Positions 44,801 to 53,100 of a DNA stretch of 64,000 nt are shown piece by piece. Each line of letters opens with the position of its first letter. Positions within the stretch are counted from its first letter, which is position 1. This stretch comes from PALSA-1353 sp050012375 (GTDB taxonomy: Bacteria; Planctomycetota; Phycisphaerae; Tepidisphaerales; Tepidisphaeraceae), in contig JBEKHH010000028.1 of assembly GCA_050012375.1 (NCBI GenBank), positions 1-64,000 on the forward strand. Direction: 5' to 3'. A model generated the notes under the pieces. The model was given only the letters and a program-made list of their open reading frames with translations, was not told where the DNA came from and searched no databases. Position numbers and translations under genes: made by a program.

Positions 44801-45632
44801 GAAGATACGGCCCGCCCATGCCGGTCACGATGAAACCCAGGGGCGCGGGCGAAGACGCCGATGCCCCATCGCTCGCCGGAATGATTCCGTTAATCCCCAC
44901 CTCGCGGGCCACCCGCATCGTGGTCGCGAAGCGCTGCCCAAAGAGCAATTCCCGTCGCCACGTTCGCGGCGGAAGCAATACTCTTTCCAAATCAATCCGC
45001 TGCGTCTCCAGCGCGACCTTCTCATGCGTATTGATGGCCGGATATTGATTCGGTCGGCACGAAACGCTGCCGCCGCCGTCGGCATGCGCTACCGTCACGA
45101 TATAGCCGATGTACAAACCCGCCGATTGGCTCAGCTTGAACGAAAGATCGACCCAGTCCTTCAATTGCTGCGGCGATCCCGGCTCAACCGCGGGCATGCG
45201 AAGATGCTCGCATAAAAATCGGCTGTCGGCCGGCACCTGCGTGCTCTCGCACCAAGGGTCTTCGCCCATGACGATGACGGCCCCGCCCTGCGGATGTGCC
45301 CCGCCCAGATTTCCCAGCGCCAGCGCATCGGATGCGACGTGAACGCCCACGCTCTTGAACACCGCGATCGCACGGGTCGGCAGCATCTGGCTTCCGTTCA
45401 CCGCCGCCACCGAAAGCGCCTCGTTGTTCGCCTGAAACGCCCGGATTCCCTTGGACTTCAGTAGCTCGGCGACGTCCCCCATGGCATCAAAGAACCCCGC
45501 CACCGGCGAGCCGGGATACCCCGTGAGCAAATGAACCCCGCCCTCGGTTTCCAGGGCCCCCTTCATCAGAAGCTCATTGCCGGTAAATATCTCAGGGCCG
45601 GAATCGGCCAGAAAGCGCGGATCGGTAGCCAT
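41850..45632 (-). CDS. indolepyruvate:ferredoxin oxidoreductase, fused subunits
   Basis: 1260 residues. In order: pyruvate-ferredoxin-like alpha domain (1-~410), TPP-binding domain (~425-610, with CPGCPHRDSS, GDTGCY and MGDGTFFHSGQ), a short Cys cluster (CENCLECTKATACPG), gamma domain (~750-900, VGGMGIGVVGAILVRAG), and a helical DUF6537-like C-terminus (~960-1230). Oxidatively decarboxylates aryl (or other) pyruvates to acyl-CoA with ferredoxin. About 42 residues at ~800-842 are encoded by a repeat inserted in frame at 43108-43232. The start MATDPRFLADSGPEIFTG is natural. GC and codon use are like the neighbours outside the insert. Confidence 0.9.
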   Translation of the reverse strand: MATDPRFLADSGPEIFTGNELLMKGALETEGGVHLLTGYPGSPVAGFFDAMGDVAELLKSKGIRAFQANNEALSVAAVNGSQMLPTRAIAVFKSVGVHVASDALALGNLGGAHPQGGAVIVMGEDPWCESTQVPADSRFLCEHLRMPAVEPGSPQQLKDWVDLSFKLSQSAGLYIGYIVTVAHADGGGSVSCRPNQYPAINTHEKVALETQRIDLERVLLPPRTWRRELLFGQRFATTMRVAREVGINGIIPASDGASASSPAPLGFIVTGMGGPYLQHLLFDLGLSGVFPVLQMGMSYPVDVGLVKEFSALCGNMIVIEERRSFLERNIRDGLFHALGQQEASEICGRLYGKVFPKGVEGIPETRGLNFSVLAQKIIPLIQGTAQIDPHHRNGRLTEEMNRLRRASKPHLEVFNKNVVSRTPTFCPGCPHRDSSSTLLELRQNLADPRYMAKHHQMGPVDLVAHGDTGCYTMLMFAPTEQLMHNYSGMGLGGGTGSGIDPFITNKQIVFMGDGTFFHSGQIAISNSIKANQDITYIILENKTTAMTGHQEHAGTELDVVGNRSYMQDIEEVLRGMAGTSPLTVVKLSPADRSAYKAALEHAILGDGVKVVIADKECGITYHRRQFKEERKTIKKHGYLPSKTHMNITPEACENCLECTKATACPGLTSIDTDYGKKIDTDLTWCVNDGACERVRTSNEIADSVKPCPSFEQVTVLRKKRRRYILPNLELAKLPDAGRVHDLSAAGSVWRVHMSGVGGMGIGVVGAILVRAGHKEGYHVIFQDKKGLAIRNGGVFAQITFVNARHEGTEARRHEGEDPRQSLEATDSSLGASVPSRLRASPFPITGSIPYGKADLLLGIDILEASRAIDPREQFRVASPEHTTAVLNTHKQSTVYTLLGKDDFDPDQLREQIFEQCDLQHSFASNLAEICERRLGSKQFVNIMMLGVAYQLGLIPVSPRSIAWAIKDTIRREHRRNLKAFNIGRKLALEPRALPRKPEPQTWGQLLTNKVRILRKTRYRGHVLSEQFEQLVNSAMQQMPDLPETAKYDLALRIYDLMQYQDVAFARRYVEAVRRIYRRDRGEARFAATQAVIWNLAKVSLIKDEPYVSYLLTRYEKKQRDIAKYNVDALNGDRLKYRHHTSPEFNIGPWRIRLRLTTTDWQLALVRHMKWWRKLPGWHKREVAFREWYIDLLDRVSLNTDEAYEKAVRILRCPEQVSGYREVRYPKMDAARAAVESELHPVPQRVTDPPASAIPRVPASV
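43108..43232. repeat. GCACGGAG/CTTCGTGC palindromic repeat inside a coding region
   Basis: The left part has GGCACGGAGGCGCGAAGGCA units (from about 43116). The right part, after a loop of about 45 nt, has complementary CTTCGTGCCTTCGTGCCTCC units (about 43190-43222) with an 8-nt period. It interrupts the gamma domain of the oxidoreductase gene without breaking the frame. Its translation, ARHEGTEARRHEGEDPRQ and onwards, is unlike the rest of the protein. Confidence 0.9.
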
Positions 45633-45654
45633 GTTTCAGTCTGCCTTTCGCGGG

Positions 45655-45701
45655 CCCTTCGACAAGCTCAGGGTCGGCATGGCTTATCCCGATCAATCGG
45701 G
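45655..45701. repeat. CCCTTCGACAAGCTCAGGG dispersed repeat plus hairpin
   Basis: CCCTTCGACAAGCTCAGGG at 45655-45673 is a short repeat I recognise from many unrelated bacterial genomes. CCCGAT-CA-ATCGGG follows at 45688-45701. Both lie in the 445-nt gap between divergent genes. The rest of the gap (45702-46077) holds only a CGCAATG/CATTGCG inverted repeat (about 45840-45876) and no gene. Confidence 0.75.
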
Positions 45702-46077
45702 ACAGGAGACGCCGTTGAAACACCGCAAAGTAAAAGACTCTTGGCCTCGCCGGGATTTTCGGGCCGGACGAAGCCGCGTTTGCCCACGCCCCTTATCGGA
45801 CGTACGGGCCAATCGTGTTGAAATTGTATCCTATGGATGTCGCAATGTCACAGCCTTTTCGGGAAACTTCATTGCGACGTAAGCGGTTGCGCCGTCATCG
45901 CACGTGACAGGACACAGGTTGAACTTTTCGCGGCTGGCGGCGTGGAAATGAGCCTGCCCAGGCTTCTCCAAGACCCTGCCGCGCTTCAATATCGCCTTGG
46001 CGTCGCTTCATTCTGACGCATCGGATGAATTCTTCGGGAATGCGCGAAAATCATCGTATCTCTGGTCTGGATGGAGT

Positions 46078-47571
46078 ATGATGGCCATTCCTTTTATGAA
46101 TGCGCTCCTCCTGTATCCGCGGTTTCCCGATACGTTCTGGAGTCTTAAGCACGCCCTGCGATTCATCCGAAAGCGGGCCGCTTCGCCGCCGTTGGGTCTT
46201 CTCACCGTCGCGGCGATGCTTCCTCCAGCCTGGGCCAAGCGGCTGGTGGACGTAAACGTTTCGAACCTGGAGGACCGCGATCTGGCGTGGGCGGACATCG
46301 TCTTGCTCAGCGGCATGATCGTCCAGCAGGAATCCGCTTGCGAGATCATCGCTCGCTGCCAGCGCGCCGGCGTTAAGGTTGTCGCCGGCGGACCCCTGTT
46401 TACCGGTGATCCGGACCGATTCGCTCATGTCGATCACCTCGTTCTCAACGAAGCGGAATTGACGCTGCCGCTGTTCCTGGCGGATCTGGAGCAGGGACGG
46501 CCGCAGCATCTTTACAGCACGGATGAGTTCGCGGACGTGCGACATACTCCGCGCCCGCTCTGGCGCATCACCGACCTGCGCCGCTACGCGTCGATGAGCA
46601 TTCAATTCTCGCGAGGCTGTCCGTTCAACTGCGAGTTCTGCAACGTCACCTCGCTGTTTGGCCGCCGCCCACGAACCAAATCCCCCCAGCAGGTCATCGC
46701 CGAACTTAACGATTTGTATGACTTGGGTTGGCGCGGGCCGGTCTTCTTCGTCGATGACAACCTGATCGGCAACAGGAAGGAACTTAAAACGCTCCTCGCG
46801 GCGCTGATCGAGTGGCGCAAAACCCGGCGCGGATTTGTGTTCAATACCCAGGTTTCCATCAATCTGGCGGATGACGAGCAACTCATGCGCATGATGGCCG
46901 ACGCGGGGTTCGATACGGTCTTCATCGGCATTGAGACGCCCGACAACGACAGTCTGATCGAGTGCAGCAAAGTGCAAAACAAGAACCGCGACCTTGTGGC
47001 CGACGTCAAGCGCATCCAGCGAGTTGGGATGCAGGTGCAGGGCGGATTTATCGTCGGTTTCGACAGCGATCGGCCATCGATCTTCCAGCGGCAGATCGAC
47101 TTTATCCAAACCAGCGGCATCGTGACCGCGATGGTCGGGCTTCTCCAGGCGCCTCCCGGAACGCGTTTGTTCGAGCGGCTGCGCCAGCAAGGCCGGTTGC
47201 TCGGCGCCATCACCGGCGATAACGTTGATGGCACCACCAACATCCAGCCCAGCATGGGCTTGAAAGCGCTCCGCGAGGGATATCGCAGCATCTTAAGTCA
47301 AATCTACTCGCCCCGGAATTATTACCAGCGGATCCGCACCTTCTTGCGCGAGTACCGGCCGCCGAGCGTCAGGGCGCCGTTCGGGTTCCAGCGACCCATG
47401 GCTTTTGCAAGATCAGTCGTCAGGTTGGGCGTGATTGGCCGTGAGCGCGTACAATTCTGGTACCTGCTATTGTGGACCTTGTTGCACCGTCCCCGATTGT
47501 TCGGCCACGCAGTCACCCTGGCGATTTTGGGCTATCACTTCCGACTGGTGTGCGAGGCACAAGTGACGTGA
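46078..47571 (+). CDS. B12-binding-domain radical SAM protein
   Basis: 497 residues from 46078; starts at 46081 and 46096 are also possible, and 46096 (MNALLLYPRFPDTFWSLKHA) fits homologs best. An N-terminal cobalamin-binding-like domain (~10-150) is followed by a radical SAM domain with SRGCPFNCEFCNVT (CxxxCxxC for the 4Fe-4S cluster) and a C-terminal DUF4070-like region (IQRVGMQVQGGFIVGFDSD onwards). Substrate unknown; relatives modify lipids, hopanoids or cofactors. The final ~60 residues include a hydrophobic stretch. A GGAG lies just before 46078. Confidence 0.88.
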   Translation: MMAIPFMNALLLYPRFPDTFWSLKHALRFIRKRAASPPLGLLTVAAMLPPAWAKRLVDVNVSNLEDRDLAWADIVLLSGMIVQQESACEIIARCQRAGVKVVAGGPLFTGDPDRFAHVDHLVLNEAELTLPLFLADLEQGRPQHLYSTDEFADVRHTPRPLWRITDLRRYASMSIQFSRGCPFNCEFCNVTSLFGRRPRTKSPQQVIAELNDLYDLGWRGPVFFVDDNLIGNRKELKTLLAALIEWRKTRRGFVFNTQVSINLADDEQLMRMMADAGFDTVFIGIETPDNDSLIECSKVQNKNRDLVADVKRIQRVGMQVQGGFIVGFDSDRPSIFQRQIDFIQTSGIVTAMVGLLQAPPGTRLFERLRQQGRLLGAITGDNVDGTTNIQPSMGLKALREGYRSILSQIYSPRNYYQRIRTFLREYRPPSVRAPFGFQRPMAFARSVVRLGVIGRERVQFWYLLLWTLLHRPRLFGHAVTLAILGYHFRLVCEAQVT

Positions 47572-47680
47572 CCGTTGCGTTGTGCCGGATCTGGCTCCTC
47601 CAGTTCTTTGCCATCCGCGATAACTGTCGCCCGGTGCCAATCTAACATGCTAAAACCGACCTTTTTTGTAGGGAGTTTTG

Positions 47681-47710
47681 TTGACAATTGATGACCCGCG
47701 CCGGTATTCT
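47681..47710 (+). promoter_or_regulatory. promoter of the PEP-CTERM gene
   Basis: A perfect TTGACA (47681-47686), an 18-nt spacer and TATTCT (47705-47710), about 95 nt upstream of the start. The leader contains no clear hairpin. Confidence 0.6.
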
Positions 47711-47805
47711 GCAAATAGTAGCGGAATTAGTTCCCCTTCGTCGGATTTGCTGAAGCTTAGGCATTTTCGGCGGAATTTTGGCATTTCGGAAAGGGAGAAT
47801 GCACC

Positions 47806-48330
47806 ATGCGGCACACGTCTTTGAAGAGCATATTGATCGTCGCGTTCGCGGGTTTGTTTGTCGCAAATCGAGCATCAGGTCAAATTTACAATCTCGTTGC
47901 TAATCTGGACCCTTTCCAGGAAATCCCTCCGCACAACACTCCGGGCTATGGGGACGCCGACCTCACGCTGAATGCCACAACCGGCTTGGTGACGATCGTC
48001 GCCGGCACGGGGACTTATGCCGATCTGCTCGCCGGCGCCAGTACTGTCCGGCTTCAAGATGCGGCGGTCGGCGCTAACGGCCCGACTCAGTTTCTGCTGA
48101 CCCTTGATACTCCAGGCAACACCACCGGCACATTCAGCGGCAGCGGCACGCTCGTGGGCGGCGCGATCACGGACATGATCAATGGCAATACCTATTTGAA
48201 CATCACCGATCCGGTCTTCCCCAGCGGCGAAATCCGCGGCCAGATCTTCGTCGTTCCGGAACCAGGTTCGTTGGCCATCCTCGCTGGCGTGGGATTGCTG
48301 GCCATGCGCCGACGCCGGACGCTGGCATAA
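47806..48330 (+). CDS. secreted CHRD-domain protein with PEP-CTERM sorting signal
   Basis: 174 residues. Signal peptide (about 1-25, ending ANRASGQ), then a CHRD-like domain (~30-145) with FQEIPPHNTPGYGDADLTLN and the family ending FPSGEIRGQIF. The C-terminus has VPEPGSLAILAGVGLL and a basic cluster, the PEP-CTERM signal cut by an exosortase, so the protein is probably exported and anchored or released with extracellular glycan. No exosortase gene lies in the window. A strong promoter precedes it and a structured region follows. Confidence 0.92.
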   Translation: MRHTSLKSILIVAFAGLFVANRASGQIYNLVANLDPFQEIPPHNTPGYGDADLTLNATTGLVTIVAGTGTYADLLAGASTVRLQDAAVGANGPTQFLLTLDTPGNTTGTFSGSGTLVGGAITDMINGNTYLNITDPVFPSGEIRGQIFVVPEPGSLAILAGVGLLAMRRRRTLA

Positions 48331-48346
48331 GCCGCAGACGAAAAGC

Positions 48347-48406
48347 AGGGGCATCCGCCGATTTCAAATTCCATCGGCTCCCATTTGAAAATGGGCGGCC
48401 GCCCCT
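48347..48406 (+). terminator. nested inverted repeat after the PEP-CTERM gene
   Basis: Outer AGGGGC/GCCCCT (48347-48352 with 48401-48406) encloses TTTCAAAT/ATTTGAAA (48362-48369 with 48383-48390). It starts 17 nt after the stop. There is no long T-run, so intrinsic termination is only possible. Confidence 0.45.
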
Positions 48407-48460
48407 ATTCATTTCTCGTAGGAAAACCAGAAGTTAGTGCACACTACATAATAATCGCAA

Positions 48461-48490
48461 AAGTGTTCAGAAGTGTTCGGTTCTGTTCAG
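48461..48490. repeat. three 10-nt tandem units (AGTGTTCAGA type)
   Basis: Units AAGTGTTCAG, AAGTGTTCGG and TTCTGTTCAG lie in tandem, near the 3' end of the gltD gene (ends at 48521). A short member of the same general class of short-period repeats, with a different unit and no complementary arm. Confidence 0.6.
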
Positions 48491-48520
48491 TCACGTCGGC
48501 AGATCCCCCCGCCAGGGCTG

Positions 48521-50020
48521 TCAAAACAGCTTAATCACCGGACCAAGATCGCTGTGACCCATGAGAAACGCATCCACCCCGCGGGCGGCCTGGCGGCCTT
48601 CGCTGATGGCCCAAACGATCAGGCTCTGTCCTCGCCGCACGTCGCCGGCGGCGAAGACGCCCCCAACGCTCGTCGCATAATCGTCGTCGCATTGCACGTT
48701 GCCGCGGGCGTCGAGCTTTAATCCCAATTGGCCGATCGGGCCGTCGTGTTCGGGGTGCACGAATCCCAGGGCCAACAGGCACAGATCACAATCCAACTCG
48801 AATTCGCTGGCGGGGATTGGCTTCATCGTCTCCCGGCCGGTGTGGTTCTTCGACCATTCCAGGCGGACGCCGTGCAGTTTTTTGACCACCCCGTTTTCGC
48901 CGCTGAAGGCCTTGGTGTTGATGGAGAAATCGCGGATTTCGCCGCCGGCCAGTTCATTGGCCTCCTCGTGGGCGCTGCTGGTGCGGAAGATCATCGGCCA
49001 TTCCGGCCAGGGTTTTACCTTGCCATCGATCACCGCTTCGAGCGAGCGATGGTCCACCGGACGCGGGAGCAGCTCGAACTGCTTGACCGATTTGCATCCC
49101 TGGCGAAGCGCCGTGCCCAGGCAATCCGCCCCGGTGTCGCCGCCGCCGAGGATGATGACGTGCTTGCCCTTGGCGTCGATCATCTCCTCTTCGCTGATTC
49201 GATCGCCGAGATTCTTTTTATTCTGCAGCGGCAGATAGTCCATCGCCAAGTGGATGCCCTTGAGTTCACGGCCCGGCACGTCGAGGTCGCGGGCCTTGGC
49301 GGCGCCCCCGCACAGAACGATCGCGTCGTAATCCCGGCGCAGATCGTCCACCTTGATGTTTTGGCCGACATTGGCGCTGGTGACGAACTTAATCCCCTCG
49401 GCCTCCAGGAGCTTGACGCGCCGCTCCACGAACCGTTTTTCCAGCTTGAAATTGGGGATGCCGTACATCAGCAATCCGCCCACGCGGTCGGCACGCTCGA
49501 AAACGGTGACGGCATGGCCCGCCTTATTGAGTTGGGCCGCGCACGCCAGTCCGGCCGGACCGGAGCCGACGACCGCCACTTTTTTCCCGCTGCGCTTTTC
49601 CGGAGGCTCGGGCTTGATCCAACCCTGCTCGAAGGCGTGCTCGACGATGCTCAGCTCGATGTTTTTGATCGTCACCGGCTTATCGTTGATCCCCAGCACG
49701 CAGGCTTCCTCGCACGGAGCGGGGCAGACCCGGCCCGTGAATTCCGGGAAATTGTTGGTTTTGGACAGCATGTTCAGCGCTTCGCGCCAGTGATTGCGAA
49801 AGATCAGGTCGTTCCATTCCGGAATGATATTGCCGAGCGGACAGCCGTTTGGGCCGTTGCAGAACGGCACCCCGCAGTCCATGCACCGCGCCCCCTGTTT
49901 GCGCAGCTTGTCTTCGGGAAAATTACTGTAGACCTCGTCCCAGTCGAGCAGGCGCAGCCTCACCGCCCGCCGCGACGGCGTCTCGCGATTGAACTCCTTG
50001 AAGCCCGTAGGTTTGCCCAT
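48521..50020 (-). CDS. gltD: glutamate synthase small subunit
   Basis: 499 residues. The N-terminal Fe-S domain has CMDCGVPFCNGPNGCPL; then FAD/NADPH-binding domains with VAVVGSGPAGLACAAQLNKA and HVIILGGGDTGADCLGTALR. It passes electrons from NAD(P)H through FAD and the Fe-S centres to the large subunit for glutamate synthesis from glutamine and 2-oxoglutarate. Length as usual (~480-500). Lies downstream of gltB on the same strand, separated by a heptad repeat. Confidence 0.95.
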   Translation of the reverse strand: MGKPTGFKEFNRETPSRRAVRLRLLDWDEVYSNFPEDKLRKQGARCMDCGVPFCNGPNGCPLGNIIPEWNDLIFRNHWREALNMLSKTNNFPEFTGRVCPAPCEEACVLGINDKPVTIKNIELSIVEHAFEQGWIKPEPPEKRSGKKVAVVGSGPAGLACAAQLNKAGHAVTVFERADRVGGLLMYGIPNFKLEKRFVERRVKLLEAEGIKFVTSANVGQNIKVDDLRRDYDAIVLCGGAAKARDLDVPGRELKGIHLAMDYLPLQNKKNLGDRISEEEMIDAKGKHVIILGGGDTGADCLGTALRQGCKSVKQFELLPRPVDHRSLEAVIDGKVKPWPEWPMIFRTSSAHEEANELAGGEIRDFSINTKAFSGENGVVKKLHGVRLEWSKNHTGRETMKPIPASEFELDCDLCLLALGFVHPEHDGPIGQLGLKLDARGNVQCDDDYATSVGGVFAAGDVRRGQSLIVWAISEGRQAARGVDAFLMGHSDLGPVIKLF

Positions 50021-50034
50021 GCTTGGAATTCCTG

Positions 50035-50101
50035 GGAATTCGTCATTTGTCGCTTATCATTGGCAAATACAAATGACAAATGACCAGTGACAAATGACAT
50101 T
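50035..50101. repeat. TCATTTG/CAAATGA heptad palindromic element between gltB and gltD
   Basis: TCATTTG, TCGCTTA and TCATTGG heptads (about 50043-50063) are followed by complementary CAAATGA-type units (about 50064-50101). It uses the same unit as 12362-12484, 37 kb away. It fills most of the spacer between the gltB stop (50106) and the gltD start (50020), so a hairpin would form within the operon mRNA. Confidence 0.85.
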
Positions 50102-50105
50102 TCCT

Positions 50106-53100
50106 TCAGACTTGCCTCTGCGCCAACATCCGCGCTTTCTCCTCCACCTCCGCACGGTGTTCCAGCACTCGGCGATAATCCGTCGGCATGACCTTCACGA
50201 ACCACTTCAGTTCCTGCTCGAAATCATCCAGGATTGCCTTGGCCACGGTGCTTCCCGTGTGTTTCCGGTGATTTTCCAGCAGTCGGCGGATCGTCTTGAC
50301 GTCCTCGGCCCTGTCGGGACGCTCGAGTTCGACCATCTCCGGGTTGCAAAGGTCTTTGAACTGGCCCGAGGTGTCGTATACGTAGGCGATTCCGCCGGAC
50401 ATGCCCGCGGCGAAATTGCGCCCCGTCGGCCCGATCACCACAACCCGGCCGCCCGTCATGTATTCGCACCCGTGATCGCCGACGCCTTCGACAACGGCCT
50501 CGGCGCCGCTGTTGCGCACGCAGAATCGCTCGCCGACGACGCCGCGGAGATAGATTTCTCCGGCGATCGCGCCGTAGCCGATGACGTTGCCGGCGACGAT
50601 ATTCTCCTCCGCCTTGAACGTTGAATTCCTGGGCGGATAGACGATCACACGCCCGCCGGAAATTCCCTTGGCGCAGTAATCGTTGGCGTCGCCTTCCAAC
50701 TCCAGCGTCACGCCGCGGGCCAGGAAGCATCCGAAGCTTTGCCCGGCCGAGCCCGTCAATTTGAAGTGGATCGTGCCATCGGGCAACCCGGCGTGGCCGT
50801 GTTTTTTCGCGATTTCGCTGGACAGGATCGCGCCGACCGTGCGATTGACGTTGTTGATCGGCAACTCCGCCCGCACCTTCTCGCCGCGATCCAGGGCCGG
50901 CGCCGCCAGCTTCAGCAACCGATTATCCAGCGCGGCCCCCAGCCCGTGATCCTGCTTCTGCACGTTGCGGATGGCGACGTTCGGGCCCACCACCGGCTTG
51001 TGAAGGATCACCGACAGATCCAGGCTCTTGGCCTTCCAGTGGTTGCTGAGATCGGCGAATTCCAGCATCTGGCTCTGCCCGACCATCTCGTCGAATTTGC
51101 GAAATCCCATCTGGGCCATGAATTGCCGAACTTCCTCGGCGATGAAGAACATGAAATTGATGACATGCTCCGGCTTGCCGGTGAATTTGCGGCGAAGCTC
51201 CGGGTCCTGCGTGGCGATGCCGACGGGACAGGTATTGAGGTGGCAGACGCGCATCATGATGCATCCGGTTGCGATGAGCGGAGCGGTGCTGAATCCGAAT
51301 TCCTCCGCGCCGAGCAAAGCGGCGATGACCACGTCGCGTCCGGTCTTGAACTGGCCGTCGGTCTGCAAAATGATCCGCCCGCGCAAATCGTTCAGCACCA
51401 GGGTTTGCTGCGCTTCCGACACGCCCAGTTCCCACGGAATGCCCGCATATTTGATGCTGGTCAGGGGCGAAGCGCCCGTTCCGCCGCTGTCGCCGCTGAT
51501 CAGGATGTGATCGGCCTTGGCCTTGGCGACGCCGGCCGCCACCGTCCCCACCCCCACTTCGCTCACCAGCTTCACGCTGATCCGCGCCTCGCGGTTGCTG
51601 TTTTTCAGATCGTGAATGAGCTGGGCCAGGTCTTCGATCGAATAAATATCGTGATGCGGCGGCGGGGAGATGAGCGCCACCCCCGGCGTGCTGTGACGGA
51701 TTTTTCCGATGTATTCATCCACCTTGTGACCGGGAAGTTGGCCGCCCTCGCCCGGTTTGGCGCCCTGCGCCATCTTGATCTGCAACTCCGCGGCGTTGAT
51801 GAGATACTCCGCCGTCACCCCGAAACGCGCCGACGCCACCTGCTTGATCGCCGACCGGCGCAACACCGGCGCCGCCGGAAGCGAATCGTTCAAGAGCTTC
51901 AATGCCGGCATGGAAATCGGCTTGCCGGTCTTGTCGCGATCCGGCAGGAAGCGCTCGGCGTCCTCGCCCCCTTCCCCGGTATTGCTCTTGCCCCCGATCC
52001 GATTCATCGCGATCGCCAGATTCTCATGCGCCTCCTTGCTGATCGATCCGAAGCTCATCGCCCCGGTGACGAAGCGCTTGACGATCTCCTTGGCCGGCTC
52101 GACTTCTTCCAGCGGGATCGGCTTTGGGGCTTGCTTGATTTTCAGCAGCCCGCGCAACGTGCAGAGATGCCGGGCCTCGTCGTCGCACAACCGCGTGTAC
52201 TCCTGGAACGCTTTGAATCCGTCGATCGGCTTGGTGATGCCCAGGCGGACGGCATGTTGCATTTTGCCGATCGTGTCGGGGTTCCACATGTGGTATTCCC
52301 CGTCGCGACGCCATTGGTAAAACCCGCCGTTGTCCAATACCTGTCCGTTCACGCGGATCGGCGGAAATCCATGCCGATGCCGCATCAGCGATTCTCGGGC
52401 GATCACGTCCAGATCGACGCCGCTGATGCGGCTGGCGGTGTTGGTGAAGAACTTGTCCACCAGCCGCCGGCTCAGGCCGATCGCCTCGAAAATCTGCGCG
52501 CCCCGATAACTCTGCACCGTGCTGATGCCCATCTTGCTGGCGACCTTGAGGATCCCTTTGTTCGCGGCCTTGATGAAGTTTTTCTTGGCATCTTCCAGCG
52601 CCAAACCCTCGGGGAGCATGCCGTTTTTGTGCAGATCGGCCAGCGTTTCAAACGCCAAATAGGGATTGATCGCGCCGGCCCCGTAGCCGATGAGCAGACA
52701 GAAATGGTGTGATTCGCGCGCTTCGCCGGTCTCAATCACCAGCCCGCATTGCGTGCGAGTTCCCTCGCGGATGAGGTGATGATGCACGGCCGCCGTCGCC
52801 AGCAGGCTGGGAATCGGGACATGCTTTGCATCCACGCCGCGATCCGACAGCACCAGGATCGACGCCCCATCGCGAACGGCCTTGGCCGCCGCGACGCACA
52901 GGGCATCCACCGCCTTTTCCAGCCCCGCTTCCCCGTCGGCAGCGCTGAACAGCATCCCAAGAGTGACGGCGCGAAAATCGCCATGCGCAACTTCCCGCAG
53001 CTTCTCCAGGTCGCTGTTGGAAAGGATCGGCTGCTTGAGCTTGATGAGATGGCAGTTCTTCGGCTCCTCGCTGAGCAGATTGCCCTCCCGGCCCAGATAC

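Noticed and set aside
45577..45882. 101-codon frame containing FDKLRVG
   Set aside because: That peptide is the translation of the dispersed CCCTTCGACAAGCTCAGGG repeat. The rest has no protein character and the frame overlaps the start of the divergent gene.
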